DNA of 64,000 bases from Nocardia crassostreae (GTDB taxonomy: Bacteria; Actinomycetota; Actinomycetes; Mycobacteriales; Mycobacteriaceae). The stretch spans positions 868,001-932,000 of the forward strand of contig NZ_BDCH01000012.1 in the NCBI RefSeq assembly GCF_001613405.1, in the 5' to 3' direction. Of the stretch, positions 9,758-19,224 are shown in pieces. A program made the position numbers and the translations under genes. Positions within the stretch are counted from its first letter, which is position 1; every line of letters starts with the position of its first letter. A model generated the notes under the pieces. The model did no database searches, was not told where the DNA came from, and saw only the letters and a list, made by a program, of their open reading frames with translations.

Positions 9758-10881
9758 GACGCAACCTCCAGAATCGCGACGGCATTGATGCCACTGAGGC
9801 CGAAGGCATCCACCTGTGCCATGCGCATGGGCCCGATCCGCGGTTCGCCGCGGACCAGATCGAGGCCTTCGGCCTCCGGCATCGGTTCGGTCAGCCCGCG
9901 AATCGGCGGCACCCGGCGTTCCCGCAGCGAGATGGCCGCCATGATCAGGCTGAGCAGCCCGGAGCCGCCGAGCGTATGCCCGGTCGACGCCTTGATGGCG
10001 GTGAGCATGGGCTTCGCATCGGCGAAAACCTCGTGCAGTACCGCGGTTTCGACCACGTCGTTGCGGATCGTCCCGGTGCCGTGGCACAGCACCAGATCGA
10101 TCTCGCCCGGAGCGACCGCGGCGCGCTCGTGCGCCTGCCGCACCACCCGGGCCACGCTCGCCGGTTCGGGCACCGTGGGATGGTCGGCATCGCAGTTCAA
10201 CGCCACCGACCGCAGCCTGGCCCGCACCGGACCGCCGTGCCCCGCCCGGCGCAGCACCACCGCGGCCGCGCCCTCGCCCATCATCATGCCGTGCCGTTCC
10301 GCGGCGAAAGGCCGTACCTCCGTGGGGTTTCCGGTCTGCACCCGGTCGAAGATGCCGAAGGTGGCCTCGGTCAGGCCGTCGGTGCCCGCCACCACGACGG
10401 TGTCGCAGTCACCGGCCTCGATCATGTCCGCCGCCAGCCCCAGCACCGTCAGCGAGGCGGCGCAGGCATTGGCGAAGGTGAAGGTGTCCACCGCGCCGAA
10501 GCGTTCCCGGATGGCGGTGCCGAAATGCAGGTCGCCGAAGTTCGCGGCGGCCTCGCCGCGCCACCACAGCTCCATCGACCGCTGCTCGCGATGGGTGGTG
10601 CCGACCAGCACCGGGCAGCCGTCCGGCAGTTCGGACAGCCCGGCATCGGCCAGCGCCTGCGCGATGGCGTCGAGGAGCCATGTGGTCGATCGGCGCGGTT
10701 CGTCCCGGTCCGGGTCGGTTCGGTCGTCGATCTCGTACGCCACACCGGAGTGGAACTTACTGGTGTCGAAGACACGCAGCGGGCCCACGCCGGTCCGCCC
10801 GGCGCACAGGGCGTCGTGAATCGTCGCGGGATCGCCGCCGATACACGAGACGGCGCCGAATCCGCAGATATCGAGCTGCAA
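9754..10881 (-). CDS. Beta-ketoacyl synthase (KS-alpha-like)
   Basis: This condensing enzyme of the FabF/KS-alpha fold has a complete catalytic set: FANACAASLTV (Cys nucleophile), LCHGTGTIRND (His) and KASTGHTLGGSG (Lys and His). It should condense the aryl or acyl group on the ACP with a malonyl-type extender. The TTG at 10881 is chosen because GGAG lies 5 bases upstream and the FAD gene ends 26 bases earlier; the protein then starts with LQLDICGFGAVSC. About 375 residues. It is coupled to the Cys-less partner by an ATGA overlap. Confidence 0.85.
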   Translation of the reverse strand: MQLDICGFGAVSCIGGDPATIHDALCAGRTGVGPLRVFDTSKFHSGVAYEIDDRTDPDRDEPRRSTTWLLDAIAQALADAGLSELPDGCPVLVGTTHREQRSMELWWRGEAAANFGDLHFGTAIRERFGAVDTFTFANACAASLTVLGLAADMIEAGDCDTVVVAGTDGLTEATFGIFDRVQTGNPTEVRPFAAERHGMMMGEGAAAVVLRRAGHGGPVRARLRSVALNCDADHPTVPEPASVARVVRQAHERAAVAPGEIDLVLCHGTGTIRNDVVETAVLHEVFADAKPMLTAIKASTGHTLGGSGLLSLIMAAISLRERRVPPIRGLTEPMPEAEGLDLVRGEPRIGPMRMAQVDAFGLSGINAVAILEVAS

Positions 10882-10906
10882 CAGCGCTCCTTCCAGAGAA
10901 CGGGCG

Positions 10907-12049
10907 TCAACGGAATCGCTTGACGTCCATGAACGAGTAGTCGATGCGCGGCGCCTGCCCGGTCGCGAGATCGGCCAGCAGCTCACCGATTCCGCTGGCG
11001 TGTTTGAAGCCGTGGGCGTTGTCGCCGCCCGCCACCACCACATTCGGGGCCTCGGGCAGTGCGCCGAGCACGAACTGGTTGTCCGGGGTGAGGGTGAGCA
11101 TGCCCACCGCCACCCGGGACGGCTCCGGTCGCAGACCGGGCAGCCGCTCGGCGAGTACGGTGCACAATGTCCGCCAATCGGCGCTGGTCACCGAACGATC
11201 GGAATCGGTGGGATCGAAAGGCACCGCCGCAGAACCGAACTGCTCCAGTCCGAGCTTGACGTCGTAGGGCGGTTCCGAGCCGCAGCCCCACAGAATCGTG
11301 CTGCCGCCGATCTGGCGCATGAATACCGGAAAGTCCGTCAGCCGGAACCGATCGTCGTCGCCCTCCGGCCGGAACCAGGTGACCGGCATGCGCACCACGC
11401 GCAGATCGGGCAGCGCCACCATGGACGGCAGCCAGGATCCGACGGCCACCACCACGCGGTGCGCACGCAAGGTTCGCGCCGCGGTGTGGACCGCGACCAT
11501 AGTGCCGTCCGGTTCGATAGCGGTGACCTCGGTGCCGGTGAACACCCGCGCCCCGGCCGTCTCGGCCGCGCTCAGGGCCGCGCGGATGGCCGCCTCCGGA
11601 CGCAACAGCCCCGCGGAGGGCTCCCAGACGCCGATATCGTCCGGGGACAGCCCGGTGTGCTGCGGGAACTGCTTGGAAAGCTGTGTCCGAGTGAGTTTCT
11701 CGACCTCGATGCCGTGCTCCCGCGCGGCGGTGAGGGTGCCGCCCACGACCGCCGAGTAGGGCGCGCCGATGAGCAGCCCGCCGTGCCGTGTGAGCAGCGA
11801 GGTCCCGGTTTCGCGTTCGCGCTCCACCCACAGTTCGGCGGAGCGGCGGGCCAGCGGCACCAGCCCGGGATGTTCCAGACAGGTGATCCGGAACATCCGG
11901 CTGCCGCCGTGCGAGGCGCCCAGGGCATGCCCGCGGTCGTAGCGCTCGATGCCCAGGGGCCGCAGACCGCGTTTCGCCAACTGCCACAGCGTCATCGCGC
12001 CCCAGGCGCCGAGGCCCACGACAATGACGTCGGCGTCGAGCTCAGGCAT
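10907..12049 (-). CDS. FAD-dependent amine oxidase, sarcosine-oxidase/NikD family
   Basis: This DAO-fold flavoenzyme has an N-terminal FAD motif VIVVGLGAWGAMTLWQLAKR and a C-terminal GGDNAHGFKHASGIGE matching monomeric sarcosine oxidases. In those enzymes a Cys just before TPD binds FAD covalently; here the segment is VGMLTLTPDNQF with no Cys, so FAD is probably held non-covalently. The family oxidises secondary or cyclic amines; NikD makes picolinate from piperideine carboxylate. Next to an aryl-acid ligase, a role in making a heteroaromatic starter is attractive but inferred. Its ATG overlaps the LLM gene by 8 bases. Confidence 0.8.
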   Translation of the reverse strand: MPELDADVIVVGLGAWGAMTLWQLAKRGLRPLGIERYDRGHALGASHGGSRMFRITCLEHPGLVPLARRSAELWVERERETGTSLLTRHGGLLIGAPYSAVVGGTLTAAREHGIEVEKLTRTQLSKQFPQHTGLSPDDIGVWEPSAGLLRPEAAIRAALSAAETAGARVFTGTEVTAIEPDGTMVAVHTAARTLRAHRVVVAVGSWLPSMVALPDLRVVRMPVTWFRPEGDDDRFRLTDFPVFMRQIGGSTILWGCGSEPPYDVKLGLEQFGSAAVPFDPTDSDRSVTSADWRTLCTVLAERLPGLRPEPSRVAVGMLTLTPDNQFVLGALPEAPNVVVAGGDNAHGFKHASGIGELLADLATGQAPRIDYSFMDVKRFR

Positions 12050-13103
12050 CGAAGCGCGGCATCACATCGGCGGCGAACAGCTCGAGCGCGCGCACCGCGT
12101 GCTCGTGTTCCAGGTAGCCCGGGCTCAGCTGCACGCTGACCTCGAGATCCTTGCCGAACGTGTGTGCCACCCAGGCGATCTGCTCGGCGACGTCGTCCGG
12201 GGTACCGGCCAGCACCTTGTGGTCGGCCAGGGACTTCCCGAAGCCGTAGCCGCGCACCTTGTCGATGAGCTTCTCGTAGCCCTGATAGGCCTGCGAGGTC
12301 GTCGACGCCCAGGACGCGATGGCGGCGGTCATCTGCTCGATGTAGTTGTTCTCGTACTTCTCGCCCCAGGCCAGCGCGGTCGCGCGGTCCTCGGCGATAT
12401 AGCCGGTGTACTTGATCTGGATGCGGTGCCCGCCCTCCGGCCAGCCAGCGGCGTCCCAGGCCGCGCGATACCCGGCGAGCATCTCCGCCAGGGTCTCGTG
12501 ACTGACGATCGACGGCACCACCTGGAGGTGGTACCCGGCGGTGCCCGCCGCCGCACACGACTCCGGATTCGACGCCGACGCGACGAAGATCGGCGGATGC
12601 GGCTGCTGCACGGGCCGCGGCAGCAGGGTCGCCGGGCCGAAACTGTAGAACTCGCCCTCGATTTCGACATCGCTCTCCGACCACAGCCGACGGCAGGCGG
12701 AAATGCCCTCGTCGAACCGGCGGCGGCTCTCGTCCATGGGCACGCCGAACCAGTCGAATTCGTCCGGCAGGAAGCCGCGCCCGAAGCCCGCGTCCAGGCG
12801 GCCGTCGGAAATGTTGTCCAGCATGGCCAGCTTGCCCGCCAGTTTGAGCGGGTGCAGGAAGGCGGGAATCACCGCGCCGGTGGTGATGCGAATGCGTTCG
12901 GTGCGGGCGGCGATGGCCGACAGCAGCGTCACGGGATCGGGGCTGTAGCCGCCGTAGGCCGAGCCGTAGTGCTCGACGGTCTGTACGTGATCGAATCCCG
13001 CCTTGTCGGCGCGTTCGGCCAGGTCGATGACCTCGCGGTAATACTGTCCCGCCGACTTCCGATCGGGCGTGAAGACGGGGAAGAAGTTCAATCCGAATTT
13101 CAC
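12042..13103 (-). CDS. LLM-class flavin-dependent monooxygenase
   Basis: A 353-residue luciferase-like TIM-barrel oxidoreductase (MKFGLNFFPVFTPDRKS, EHYGSAYGGYSPDPVTLLSA, AGFGRGFLPDEFDWFG). It should use reduced FMN or F420 to hydroxylate or oxidise an intermediate of the pathway. The GTG start at 13103 has GGAG 5 bases upstream. It lies 33 bases after the tautomerase gene and overlaps the FAD oxidase gene, so it is in the operon. Confidence 0.85.
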   Translation of the reverse strand: MKFGLNFFPVFTPDRKSAGQYYREVIDLAERADKAGFDHVQTVEHYGSAYGGYSPDPVTLLSAIAARTERIRITTGAVIPAFLHPLKLAGKLAMLDNISDGRLDAGFGRGFLPDEFDWFGVPMDESRRRFDEGISACRRLWSESDVEIEGEFYSFGPATLLPRPVQQPHPPIFVASASNPESCAAAGTAGYHLQVVPSIVSHETLAEMLAGYRAAWDAAGWPEGGHRIQIKYTGYIAEDRATALAWGEKYENNYIEQMTAAIASWASTTSQAYQGYEKLIDKVRGYGFGKSLADHKVLAGTPDDVAEQIAWVAHTFGKDLEVSVQLSPGYLEHEHAVRALELFAADVMPRFDA

Positions 13104-13136
13104 CGGTACTCCAGGGTGTCGAGAAGGTGTGTCGGG

Positions 13137-13334
13137 TCAGGAATTTCGCGGGGCGGCGGGATTGCCGCCGAGGCCCCAGCGATGGGCGGGTACGGGATCG
13201 AGCACGACCCACACGTGTTCGCGAATCTCCTCGCCGTAGGTCTGCACCACCGCATCGGTAATGGCGGCGATGAGCTTGGGCTCGGTTTCCTCGGTGAGCC
13301 GCTTTTCCAGGATCTGGACGTGAATGAAGGGCAT
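13137..13334 (-). CDS. 4-oxalocrotonate tautomerase-like small enzyme
   Basis: This 65-residue protein starts Met-Pro (MPFIHVQILEKRLTEE), so after Met removal Pro is the N-terminal catalytic base, the hallmark of the tautomerase superfamily. These enzymes move double bonds in enol/keto acids and form oligomers. In this operon it may isomerise a keto/enol product of the condensing or oxidising steps. It lies 15 bases after the aminotransferase gene. Confidence 0.8.
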   Translation of the reverse strand: MPFIHVQILEKRLTEETEPKLIAAITDAVVQTYGEEIREHVWVVLDPVPAHRWGLGGNPAAPRNS

Positions 13335-13349
13335 GGTGGAACGTTCCGA

Positions 13350-14552
13350 TCAGCTCAGGCTCAGCACGCGATGGCGGCCGAAGACTTCGTCGAGGCTGCT
13401 CCGCAGGGCGGAACACAGCAGGGCGATCTGGGTTTCGGTGAGACTGGGGTGGCACGGCAGGTTCATGTGCTCGGAGAACCACAGCCGTTCCGCGGTCGGG
13501 CATTCGCCCGGGCCGTGGCCGCGGGACTGCCATTCCGGTGTGAGATGCAAAGGGAAATAACGCAACTGGACTTCGACTCCCCGTCGATCCAGTGCCTGCA
13601 CCAGGGCGTGCCGAGCGTCCGCGCCCGCGGTGACGAAGAACGTGTACAGGTGATAGGCGTGTTCGTCGCCGGGCGCCACGACCGGCAGCCGGATCTGCGG
13701 GTGCTCGCCGAGCGCCTCGTCCAGCCGGGCCGCGATGTGCTGGCGCCGCCGCACCAGCTCGGGCAACTTCCGCAACTGCACCGTCCCGGCCGCGCTGGCC
13801 GCCTCCGAGAGCGTGGCATTGGTGCCCGCGCCCAGGATGGCGGCGCAGGAACCGCCGTAGACGCCGTCGGAGAACTTCATCCAGGGCAGTATTTCCGGTG
13901 GCGGACCGAGGATTCCGGTCTCGGGCCCGAAGGTCATATCGACCTCGTTGTTGCGAATGCGGTCCACCCGCGCCGCCCAGTCCTCGCGATCGAAGGTGAT
14001 CATGCCGCCCTCACCGAGGGTGGTGATGTTCTTCGAGGAGTGGAAGCTGAAGGTGCCGATATCGCCCAGCGCGCCGGGCCGGACGCCGCGATAGCACGAT
14101 CCCAGCGCGTGCGCGCAGTCCTCCAGCACGAGCACGTCGTGCCGCGCCGCGATGGCGCAGATCTCTTGCATGGCAGCGGGATTGCCGCCGTAGTGCACCA
14201 GGATGATGGCCCGCGTGCGCGGCGTGATCAGGGCTTCCAGCTTGCGCGGATCCATATTGAGCGTGTCCGGGTCGATATCGCAGAACCGAACGGTCGCAGG
14301 CGAATCCAGTAAGGGCTGGATGGAGGCCTGGAAGGTCTGCGGCGTCGCCACCACCTCATCGCCCGGGCCCAGGTCCAGCAGCCGGATGGCGATCTCGAGG
14401 GCCACGGTTCCGCTGGTCACCGACATGGCGTAGCGGGTCCCGGCGTAGGCGGCGAACTGGGCCTCGAATTTGTCCCGCCACGGCCCGCCGGACAGCGTCG
14501 GGTCGTGTTGCAGGACGTTCTTGAGCACCGTGAACTCGTCGTCGTCGAGCAC
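13350..14552 (-). CDS. DegT/DnrJ/EryC1 (AHBA synthase-like) PLP enzyme
   Basis: This PLP-dependent aspartate-aminotransferase-fold enzyme has the Schiff-base lysine in FHSSKNITTLGEGG and the PLP-binding segment VLEDCAHALGSC. Family members transaminate keto sugars or, as AHBA synthase, aromatise an amino-shikimate precursor. It is the first gene of the nine-gene leftward operon, so it could introduce the amine of an amino-aryl or heteroaryl building block. The GTG at 14552 is chosen because it begins the family-typical LDDDEFTVLKNVL with AAGAG just upstream. 400 residues. Confidence 0.8.
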   Translation of the reverse strand: MLDDDEFTVLKNVLQHDPTLSGGPWRDKFEAQFAAYAGTRYAMSVTSGTVALEIAIRLLDLGPGDEVVATPQTFQASIQPLLDSPATVRFCDIDPDTLNMDPRKLEALITPRTRAIILVHYGGNPAAMQEICAIAARHDVLVLEDCAHALGSCYRGVRPGALGDIGTFSFHSSKNITTLGEGGMITFDREDWAARVDRIRNNEVDMTFGPETGILGPPPEILPWMKFSDGVYGGSCAAILGAGTNATLSEAASAAGTVQLRKLPELVRRRQHIAARLDEALGEHPQIRLPVVAPGDEHAYHLYTFFVTAGADARHALVQALDRRGVEVQLRYFPLHLTPEWQSRGHGPGECPTAERLWFSEHMNLPCHPSLTETQIALLCSALRSSLDEVFGRHRVLSLS

Positions 14553-14906
14553 GGATACTCTTCGTGCGTAAGGAATCTGGTATCTGGCCGCGGTATGGCC
14601 ACCGACTGGGTTCACGCAGAGCACCCCAATTTTGTGGATGAGGGAAGCCTCGAAACAGGTGCAGTCGCCGAGATGTGCGGACGATCTCCGGCGGCCCCGG
14701 CCCGTGCATGGCGGGCAGTCGAACGAGGCGTAAGTTACCTAGAACGGACAGCAGTCAACCTAACAGCAGATGTATGACTAGCGCAACAGCCCATGTTTCT
14801 GTAAATCTTTCCACATGGAAGGTCTATCCGTTCGGGCTCATCCAGGGTGGCGCTATCGGTCCAGGCGCGAACCTCACTTGTCCGGCAACGGGTTTGGAGT
14901 GCGCAA
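14553..14906. promoter_or_regulatory. Divergent promoter region with iron-box-like half sites
   Basis: This 354-base gap separates the biosynthetic operon (leftward) from the binding-protein gene (rightward). TTACCTA at 14735-14741 and AACCTAA at 14757-14763 match the half site of the DtxR/IdeR operator (WACCTWA), 22 bases apart. The opposing half sites are poor, so this is suggestive only. A small palindrome TTCCACATGGAA lies further right. No RNA gene or ORF with coding character is seen. Confidence 0.35.
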
Positions 14907-15899
14907 ATGCCGTTGAACAGATGCGCGAGGGGCTTCACCCGGCGTGGATTTCTCGCCGCCACGGCCGGGCTCGCGCTCGGAGGGTGTGCGTCCGGCCCGG
15001 CCGCCGATACCGCGGCGGGCGGCGACTTCGACGTCACGGTGGACGGCAAGCTCGGCCCCGCGGTCCTGAATCGATTGCCGCAGCGCGTGATTGCGCTGAG
15101 CTTCGGTCAGGACGCCGATGCCGCCGTCGCGCTCGGCGTGGTCCCGATCGCCATGGCCCGGGGCAGTTCGACGCCGAGCGGCATCCAGCCGTGGGTGGAG
15201 CCGCTGCTCGGCGGCGCGCACCCGGAACTGTTGCGGCTGAGCGAATCCGTGCCGCTCGAACAGGTCGCCGCGCTCGAGCCCGATCTGTTCCTCGCCGTCG
15301 GCGACCACCACCTTGAGTCCTACCACGACACGCTCGGCAAGATGGCCCCGGTGCTGAGCTATGTCACCGGGCCGAACCTCGACCAGTGGCCGGAGACGAC
15401 GCGGCGCGTCGGCCGGGTGCTCGGCCGGGAGGACCGTGCGGCACAGGTGATTTCCGAGACCGAACGGAAAATCGCCGAGGCGCGCACCGGCGCCGCGCTG
15501 GGCGACCGCACCTTCACCTTCAGCTCGGTCGGCGGTGGCCAGGTCTTCACGAAGAACGACCCCGCCGATGTGCTCGCGGTTTCCTTGGCGCAGTACGGAA
15601 TCCGGCTGTCGCCCGCCGTGACCTCGCTCCCGGCGACGGGCACCAAGGGCATTGCCGGTGTCAGCCTGGAACGGCTCGACCTGCTCGATGCTGATCTCGT
15701 CCTGGTCAGTTACCAGACGGCCGCGCAGCGGCAGACCTTCGAGGCCGAACCGCTGTTCGCCGGACTGTCCGCGGTCCGGCGCGGTTCCTATGTGGCCCTC
15801 GACCAGGCCGAGGCGCAGGCCCTGGCCTTCCCCTCCGCGCTCGCGGCCGCCTACACCGCCGAGCACACCGTCCCGAAACTCGCCGCGGCGGCGAAATGA
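14907..15899 (+). CDS. FecB/siderophore-type substrate-binding lipoprotein
   Basis: This 330-residue periplasmic-binding lipoprotein has an N-terminus with a twin-arginine-like FTRRGFLAA and lipobox LALGGC. The mature part is a TroA/FecB fold (PQRVIALSFGQDADAAVALG, LEPDLFLAVGDH, LDLLDADLVLVSY), the type that binds ferric siderophores, haem or cobalamin. No permease or ATPase is adjacent, so it would have to use one encoded elsewhere. Start ATG chosen at 14907 (GGAG 7 bases upstream) because it places the signal peptide correctly. Together with the DtxR regulator it points to a metal-chelate role for the locus. Confidence 0.85.
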   Translation: MPLNRCARGFTRRGFLAATAGLALGGCASGPAADTAAGGDFDVTVDGKLGPAVLNRLPQRVIALSFGQDADAAVALGVVPIAMARGSSTPSGIQPWVEPLLGGAHPELLRLSESVPLEQVAALEPDLFLAVGDHHLESYHDTLGKMAPVLSYVTGPNLDQWPETTRRVGRVLGREDRAAQVISETERKIAEARTGAALGDRTFTFSSVGGGQVFTKNDPADVLAVSLAQYGIRLSPAVTSLPATGTKGIAGVSLERLDLLDADLVLVSYQTAAQRQTFEAEPLFAGLSAVRRGSYVALDQAEAQALAFPSALAAAYTAEHTVPKLAAAAK

Positions 15900-15907
15900 A
15901 CCGCGGC

Positions 15908-17407
15908 TCACCGGGAACCGCCCGCCTCGGCCGCCGGTTCCCGGACCTGGACCACCACCGGCGTCCGGCCGGACCGCGGTAGCGCGATGGCCCCGACCGC
16001 CGCGGCCGCCGCCACACAGCCGCCCGAGACCAGGAATGCCGCGTCGTACCCGGTCACCAGCGCCTCCGCCCCGGCGGCCCGGCCCGCCGTCACCGCCGCC
16101 GCGACGGCGCTCATGACCGCCAGCCCGACCGCTCCGCTGTTCTGCCGCACCGTATTCAGCACCGCCGCCGCCACCCCGCTGTGCGTGGCCGCGACCCCGC
16201 TCGTCGCGACAACGGTCAGGGGAGTGAACGCCGAGGCGGTGCCGAACCCGAACACCACGCTCGGCACGGCGACCGTCCATATATAGGAGCCATCGGTGTC
16301 CAGCAGTACGGCCAGCGCGAGGAAGCCGAGCGCCCCGATCACGCAGCCGAGCACCGCGGCGCGCCGGGGTCCGAGCCGCACGGTGAGCGGTCCGGCCGCC
16401 TTGGCAGCGGCGAACATGGCCAGCCCCGCGGGCAGGAAACCCGCGCCCGCGGCGAGCGGGCCGAAGCCGTGCACATATTGCAGGGCAAAGGAAATGAAGA
16501 CCGGCGCACCGAAGAACCCCAGGCCGAGCAGGAACATCACCACATTGGCGCTGCCGACCGCGCGGGCTTTGAACAGCTGCAACGGCACCAGCGGATCGGC
16601 CGCCCACCGCGCCTGATGGGCCAGGAACGCCGCGCCGAGCGCCACCCCGGCGAGCAGGGGACCGGCGACCAGCGGTGCGGTCCAGCTCGCGGACTGGGAT
16701 TCCATGACCGCGTACACGATTCCGGTCAGTCCGGCCGTGGCCAGCAGCGCGCCGACGATATCCAGCCGTGGTCCCGCCCCGGACCGCGTCGCGCGGGGCA
16801 GCAGCCGCACCGTGCCGACCATGGCGATCAGGCCGAGCAGCACATTCACGAAGAACACCCAGCGCCAGCTGCCCAGCTGCGTGAGCACCCCGCCCGCGAT
16901 CGGGCCGGAGGCCGCACCCACCGCCCCGACCGCGCTCCAGGTGCTCAGGGCCCTGGCGCGCCGCGCGCCCTCGGTGAACGTGCTGGTGAGCAGGGACAGG
17001 ATGGTCGGCATGAGCAGTGCGCCACCGAATCCCTGCACGGCCCGCGCCGCCAGCAGCACCGGCGCCGCCGGGGCCAGCCCGGCCGCCAGGCTGGCCGCGG
17101 TGAACAAGCCCATGCCCGCCAGCAGGATCCGGCGCAGCCCGAACACGTCCGCGCAGCGCCCGCCGAGCAGTAGCGCACCGGCGAAGGCGAGGGTGTAGGC
17201 ATTGACGGTCCAGGGCAGCGTGCTCGTCCCGAAGCCCAGTTCGCTCCGAATCCGGGGCAGCACAACCGAAACGATCGTCGCGTCCAGCACCACGACAAAC
17301 GAACCGAGACAGGCGAGCGCCATGATGAGCCGATCGTGGCGGGGGTCGGTCGACTGCGTGTCCATGGCTGTGCGCCGCCCTTCTCTCGCTGACTTGGTTA
17401 GGGTCAC
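15908..17407 (-). CDS. MFS exporter, DHA2 (14-helix) drug/metabolite efflux family
   Basis: A 499-residue transporter with the DHA2 signature VLDATIVSVVLPRI and ~14 hydrophobic segments, probably exporting the product of this locus by proton antiport. The GTG at 17407 has a strong GAGGAGG site 4 bases upstream; an inner ATG at 17365 lacks one. It converges with the binding-protein gene (8-base gap). A MerR-type palindrome (17416-17431) overlaps the sequence just before its ribosome site. Confidence 0.85.
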   Translation of the reverse strand: MTLTKSAREGRRTAMDTQSTDPRHDRLIMALACLGSFVVVLDATIVSVVLPRIRSELGFGTSTLPWTVNAYTLAFAGALLLGGRCADVFGLRRILLAGMGLFTAASLAAGLAPAAPVLLAARAVQGFGGALLMPTILSLLTSTFTEGARRARALSTWSAVGAVGAASGPIAGGVLTQLGSWRWVFFVNVLLGLIAMVGTVRLLPRATRSGAGPRLDIVGALLATAGLTGIVYAVMESQSASWTAPLVAGPLLAGVALGAAFLAHQARWAADPLVPLQLFKARAVGSANVVMFLLGLGFFGAPVFISFALQYVHGFGPLAAGAGFLPAGLAMFAAAKAAGPLTVRLGPRRAAVLGCVIGALGFLALAVLLDTDGSYIWTVAVPSVVFGFGTASAFTPLTVVATSGVAATHSGVAAAVLNTVRQNSGAVGLAVMSAVAAAVTAGRAAGAEALVTGYDAAFLVSGGCVAAAAAVGAIALPRSGRTPVVVQVREPAAEAGGSR

Positions 17408-17415
17408 CTTGCCTC

Positions 17416-17431
17416 CTCAACCCGAGTTGAG
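17416..17431. promoter_or_regulatory. MerR-type operator, copy A (upstream of MFS exporter)
   Basis: CTCAACC-CG-AGTTGAG is an inverted repeat with 6 of 7 pairs matching, and the flanking bases extend it to CCTCAA..TTGAGG. It lies 9 bases before the exporter GTG, between divergent genes. The same pattern recurs at 23886 and 24336 beside the MerR gene, which makes that protein the likely binder. Confidence 0.55.
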
Positions 17432-17441
17432 GTCATACTGG

Positions 17442-17494
17442 CAGATGTTCAAACATCTGATGTTCGACAGAGCGGTTGTTTACTGCTAACCTCA
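17442..17494. promoter_or_regulatory. 8-bp inverted repeat and DtxR-box-like half site
   Basis: CAGATGTT-CA-AACATCTG (17442-17459) is a perfect inverted repeat. Further right GCTAACCTCA (17485-17494) matches 9 of 10 positions of the right half of the IdeR/DtxR consensus. Both lie in the divergent region between the exporter and the CysK-like gene, so they may be operators for one of the three regulators in this locus. Confidence 0.35.
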
Positions 17495-17606
17495 AAGACG
17501 TTCCGCGCGCGCGATATTCGATTGATCCCGCCGACTGCCGGAACCATCTCCCTCTGCCGAAATCCCCGCGCCCTGTGTGTGGCGTGCCGGGGAAAGGACG
17601 ACGAAC

Positions 17607-18632
17607 GTGACCGAAACCTTCCAGTCCGACATCGAGCTATCCGTTGCCGATCCACTCACCGAGCCCCCCGATCGGACGGTGGCGCTGACCCGATACCCCA
17701 GGCTGCGGGAGTTCGCGGCCCGGCTGGGCGACACCCCGCTGGTGGAAGTCCCCGGCCCGCCGAGTGGGGCCCGGGTCATGGCGAAGTACGAGTTCACCAA
17801 TCCGTTCGGCTCGGTCAAGGACCGCACCGCCTTCGCGCTGGTGTGCCGGGCCATTGCCGCGCATACCGGGCCCGAACCGCTGCGACTGCTCGACGCCTCG
17901 GCCGGGAATATGGCTCGCGCGCTGGCCGGACTGGGTGAACTCGCCGGGATCCCCATGCGCCTGGTGGTACCGGCCGTCATTCCGCCGAGCCTGTTGCAAG
18001 CCATCGAAAAGACCGGCGCCGAAGTGGAACTCGCCGATCCGGCGGGCGGCCTGCTCGGCATGATCAAGGTGTGCGAGGGCATCGCCGCCGGTGATCAGGG
18101 CCTGACGCCGCTGGTGCAGCACCGCAATATGGCCAATATCGCCGCGCACGAATTCGGCACCGGCGCAGAGATTCTCCGGCAGTTAGGCGAGGCCCGCCCG
18201 GCCGCCTGGGTGGGCGCCATCGGCACCGGCGGCACCCTGGCGGGGGTGTATCGCGCCCTGCGCGACCGCGCGCCCGAGCTGATCGTCGCCGGGGTGACGC
18301 CCTCGGAAATGCCCTACGGCACCGATCGCGCACCGCACTCCGAACCGCGCTTCGCCGGTGCGGGCGGCTTCGGCAACGGCTTGCGCCAGCCGTTCGTGGA
18401 GACCCAATTGCCCGATGCCGGGCACTATTACGTCACCTATGCCGAGGCGCTGCAGGGCATGCTCGAATATCGCAGGCAGACCGGCACATCCATCGGCGCT
18501 TCGGCGGCGGCTGCCTGGCTGAGTGCGAAAAAGGTCGCCGCGCAGCTCGATCCGGACCAGATCGTGGTCACCCTGTTCGCCGATGCGGGCCCGGAAGAGG
18601 ACTGGCAGCGAGCCGAACAGTCGGCGTCCTGA
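17607..18632 (+). CDS. CysK/SbnA-like PLP-dependent synthase
   Basis: Fold-type II PLP enzyme of the cysteine synthase family. The PLP lysine is in [12 protein letters not shown], the substrate loop in [10 protein letters not shown] and the phosphate loop in IGTGGT. Housekeeping CysK has TSGNTG in the loop, so this is a divergent member. Relatives make cysteine, cyano-alanine or, as SbnA, a diaminopropionate precursor for siderophores. It is the first gene of a rightward operon and is followed by a serine acetyltransferase, which could supply O-acetylserine. The GTG at 17607 has AAGGA 8 bases upstream. 341 residues. Confidence 0.8.
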   Translation: MTETFQSDIELSVADPLTEPPDRTVALTRYPRLREFAARLGDTPLVEVPGPPSGARVMAKYEFTNPFGSVKDRTAFALVCRAIAAHTGPEPLRLLDASAGNMARALAGLGELAGIPMRLVVPAVIPPSLLQAIEKTGAEVELADPAGGLLGMIKVCEGIAAGDQGLTPLVQHRNMANIAAHEFGTGAEILRQLGEARPAAWVGAIGTGGTLAGVYRALRDRAPELIVAGVTPSEMPYGTDRAPHSEPRFAGAGGFGNGLRQPFVETQLPDAGHYYVTYAEALQGMLEYRRQTGTSIGASAAAAWLSAKKVAAQLDPDQIVVTLFADAGPEEDWQRAEQSAS

Positions 18633-18645
18633 CGTGCGGCGAGTC

Positions 18646-19224
18646 ATGGCGCGCCTGCGCGAGGACATTGCCACCGCCACCGCCCGCGACCCCTCCATCA
18701 AATCCGGCCCGGAGGCCCTGTGCCATCCGGGACTGGGCGCGGTCTGGTGCCACCGGATCGCACACCGGCTCCATCTGCGCGGCCACCGGATCGCCGCGCG
18801 CCTGCTGTCCAATATCGCGAAAGCCCTGACCGGCGTGGAGATCCACCCCGGCGCGCGGATCGGCAGGCGGTTCTTCATCGACCACGGGGACGGCGTGGTG
18901 ATCGGCGAGACGACCGTAATCGGCGACGACGTCACCCTCTACCAGCAGGTCACGCTGGGGGCCATCGGGTTCTGGCGGGACAATGCCCGGCCCGACGGCG
19001 AGGCCCGGCATCCGCGGCTGGGTGACCGCGTGGTCATCGGCGCCAAGGCGACGGTGCTCGGTCCCGTGACCATCGGGGACGGCGTCACGGTCCCCGCCCA
19101 CAGTCTGGTGCTCACCCCCATCGAATCCGGACAGAGATTCCACCGCAGCCGTGTGGACGGCCTCGAGACAGGAACTGAGAATGGGCAACGAACTCATGGC
19201 GAGCATTCGCTTCGGCGAGGATGA
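18646..19224 (+). CDS. Serine O-acetyltransferase (CysE-like)
   Basis: A short (192-residue) left-handed beta-helix acetyltransferase with hexapeptide repeats and the CysE active-site segment [20 protein letters not shown]. It should make O-acetyl-L-serine, the donor for the CysK-like enzyme encoded just upstream (13 bases away). GTG at 18634 is an alternative in-frame start. The reading frame runs 44 bases into the next gene, an unusually long overlap, so its C-terminal tail (after ~[11 protein letters not shown]) may be poorly conserved. Confidence 0.85.
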   Translation: MARLREDIATATARDPSIKSGPEALCHPGLGAVWCHRIAHRLHLRGHRIAARLLSNIAKALTGVEIHPGARIGRRFFIDHGDGVVIGETTVIGDDVTLYQQVTLGAIGFWRDNARPDGEARHPRLGDRVVIGAKATVLGPVTIGDGVTVPAHSLVLTPIESGQRFHRSRVDGLETGTENGQRTHGEHSLRRG

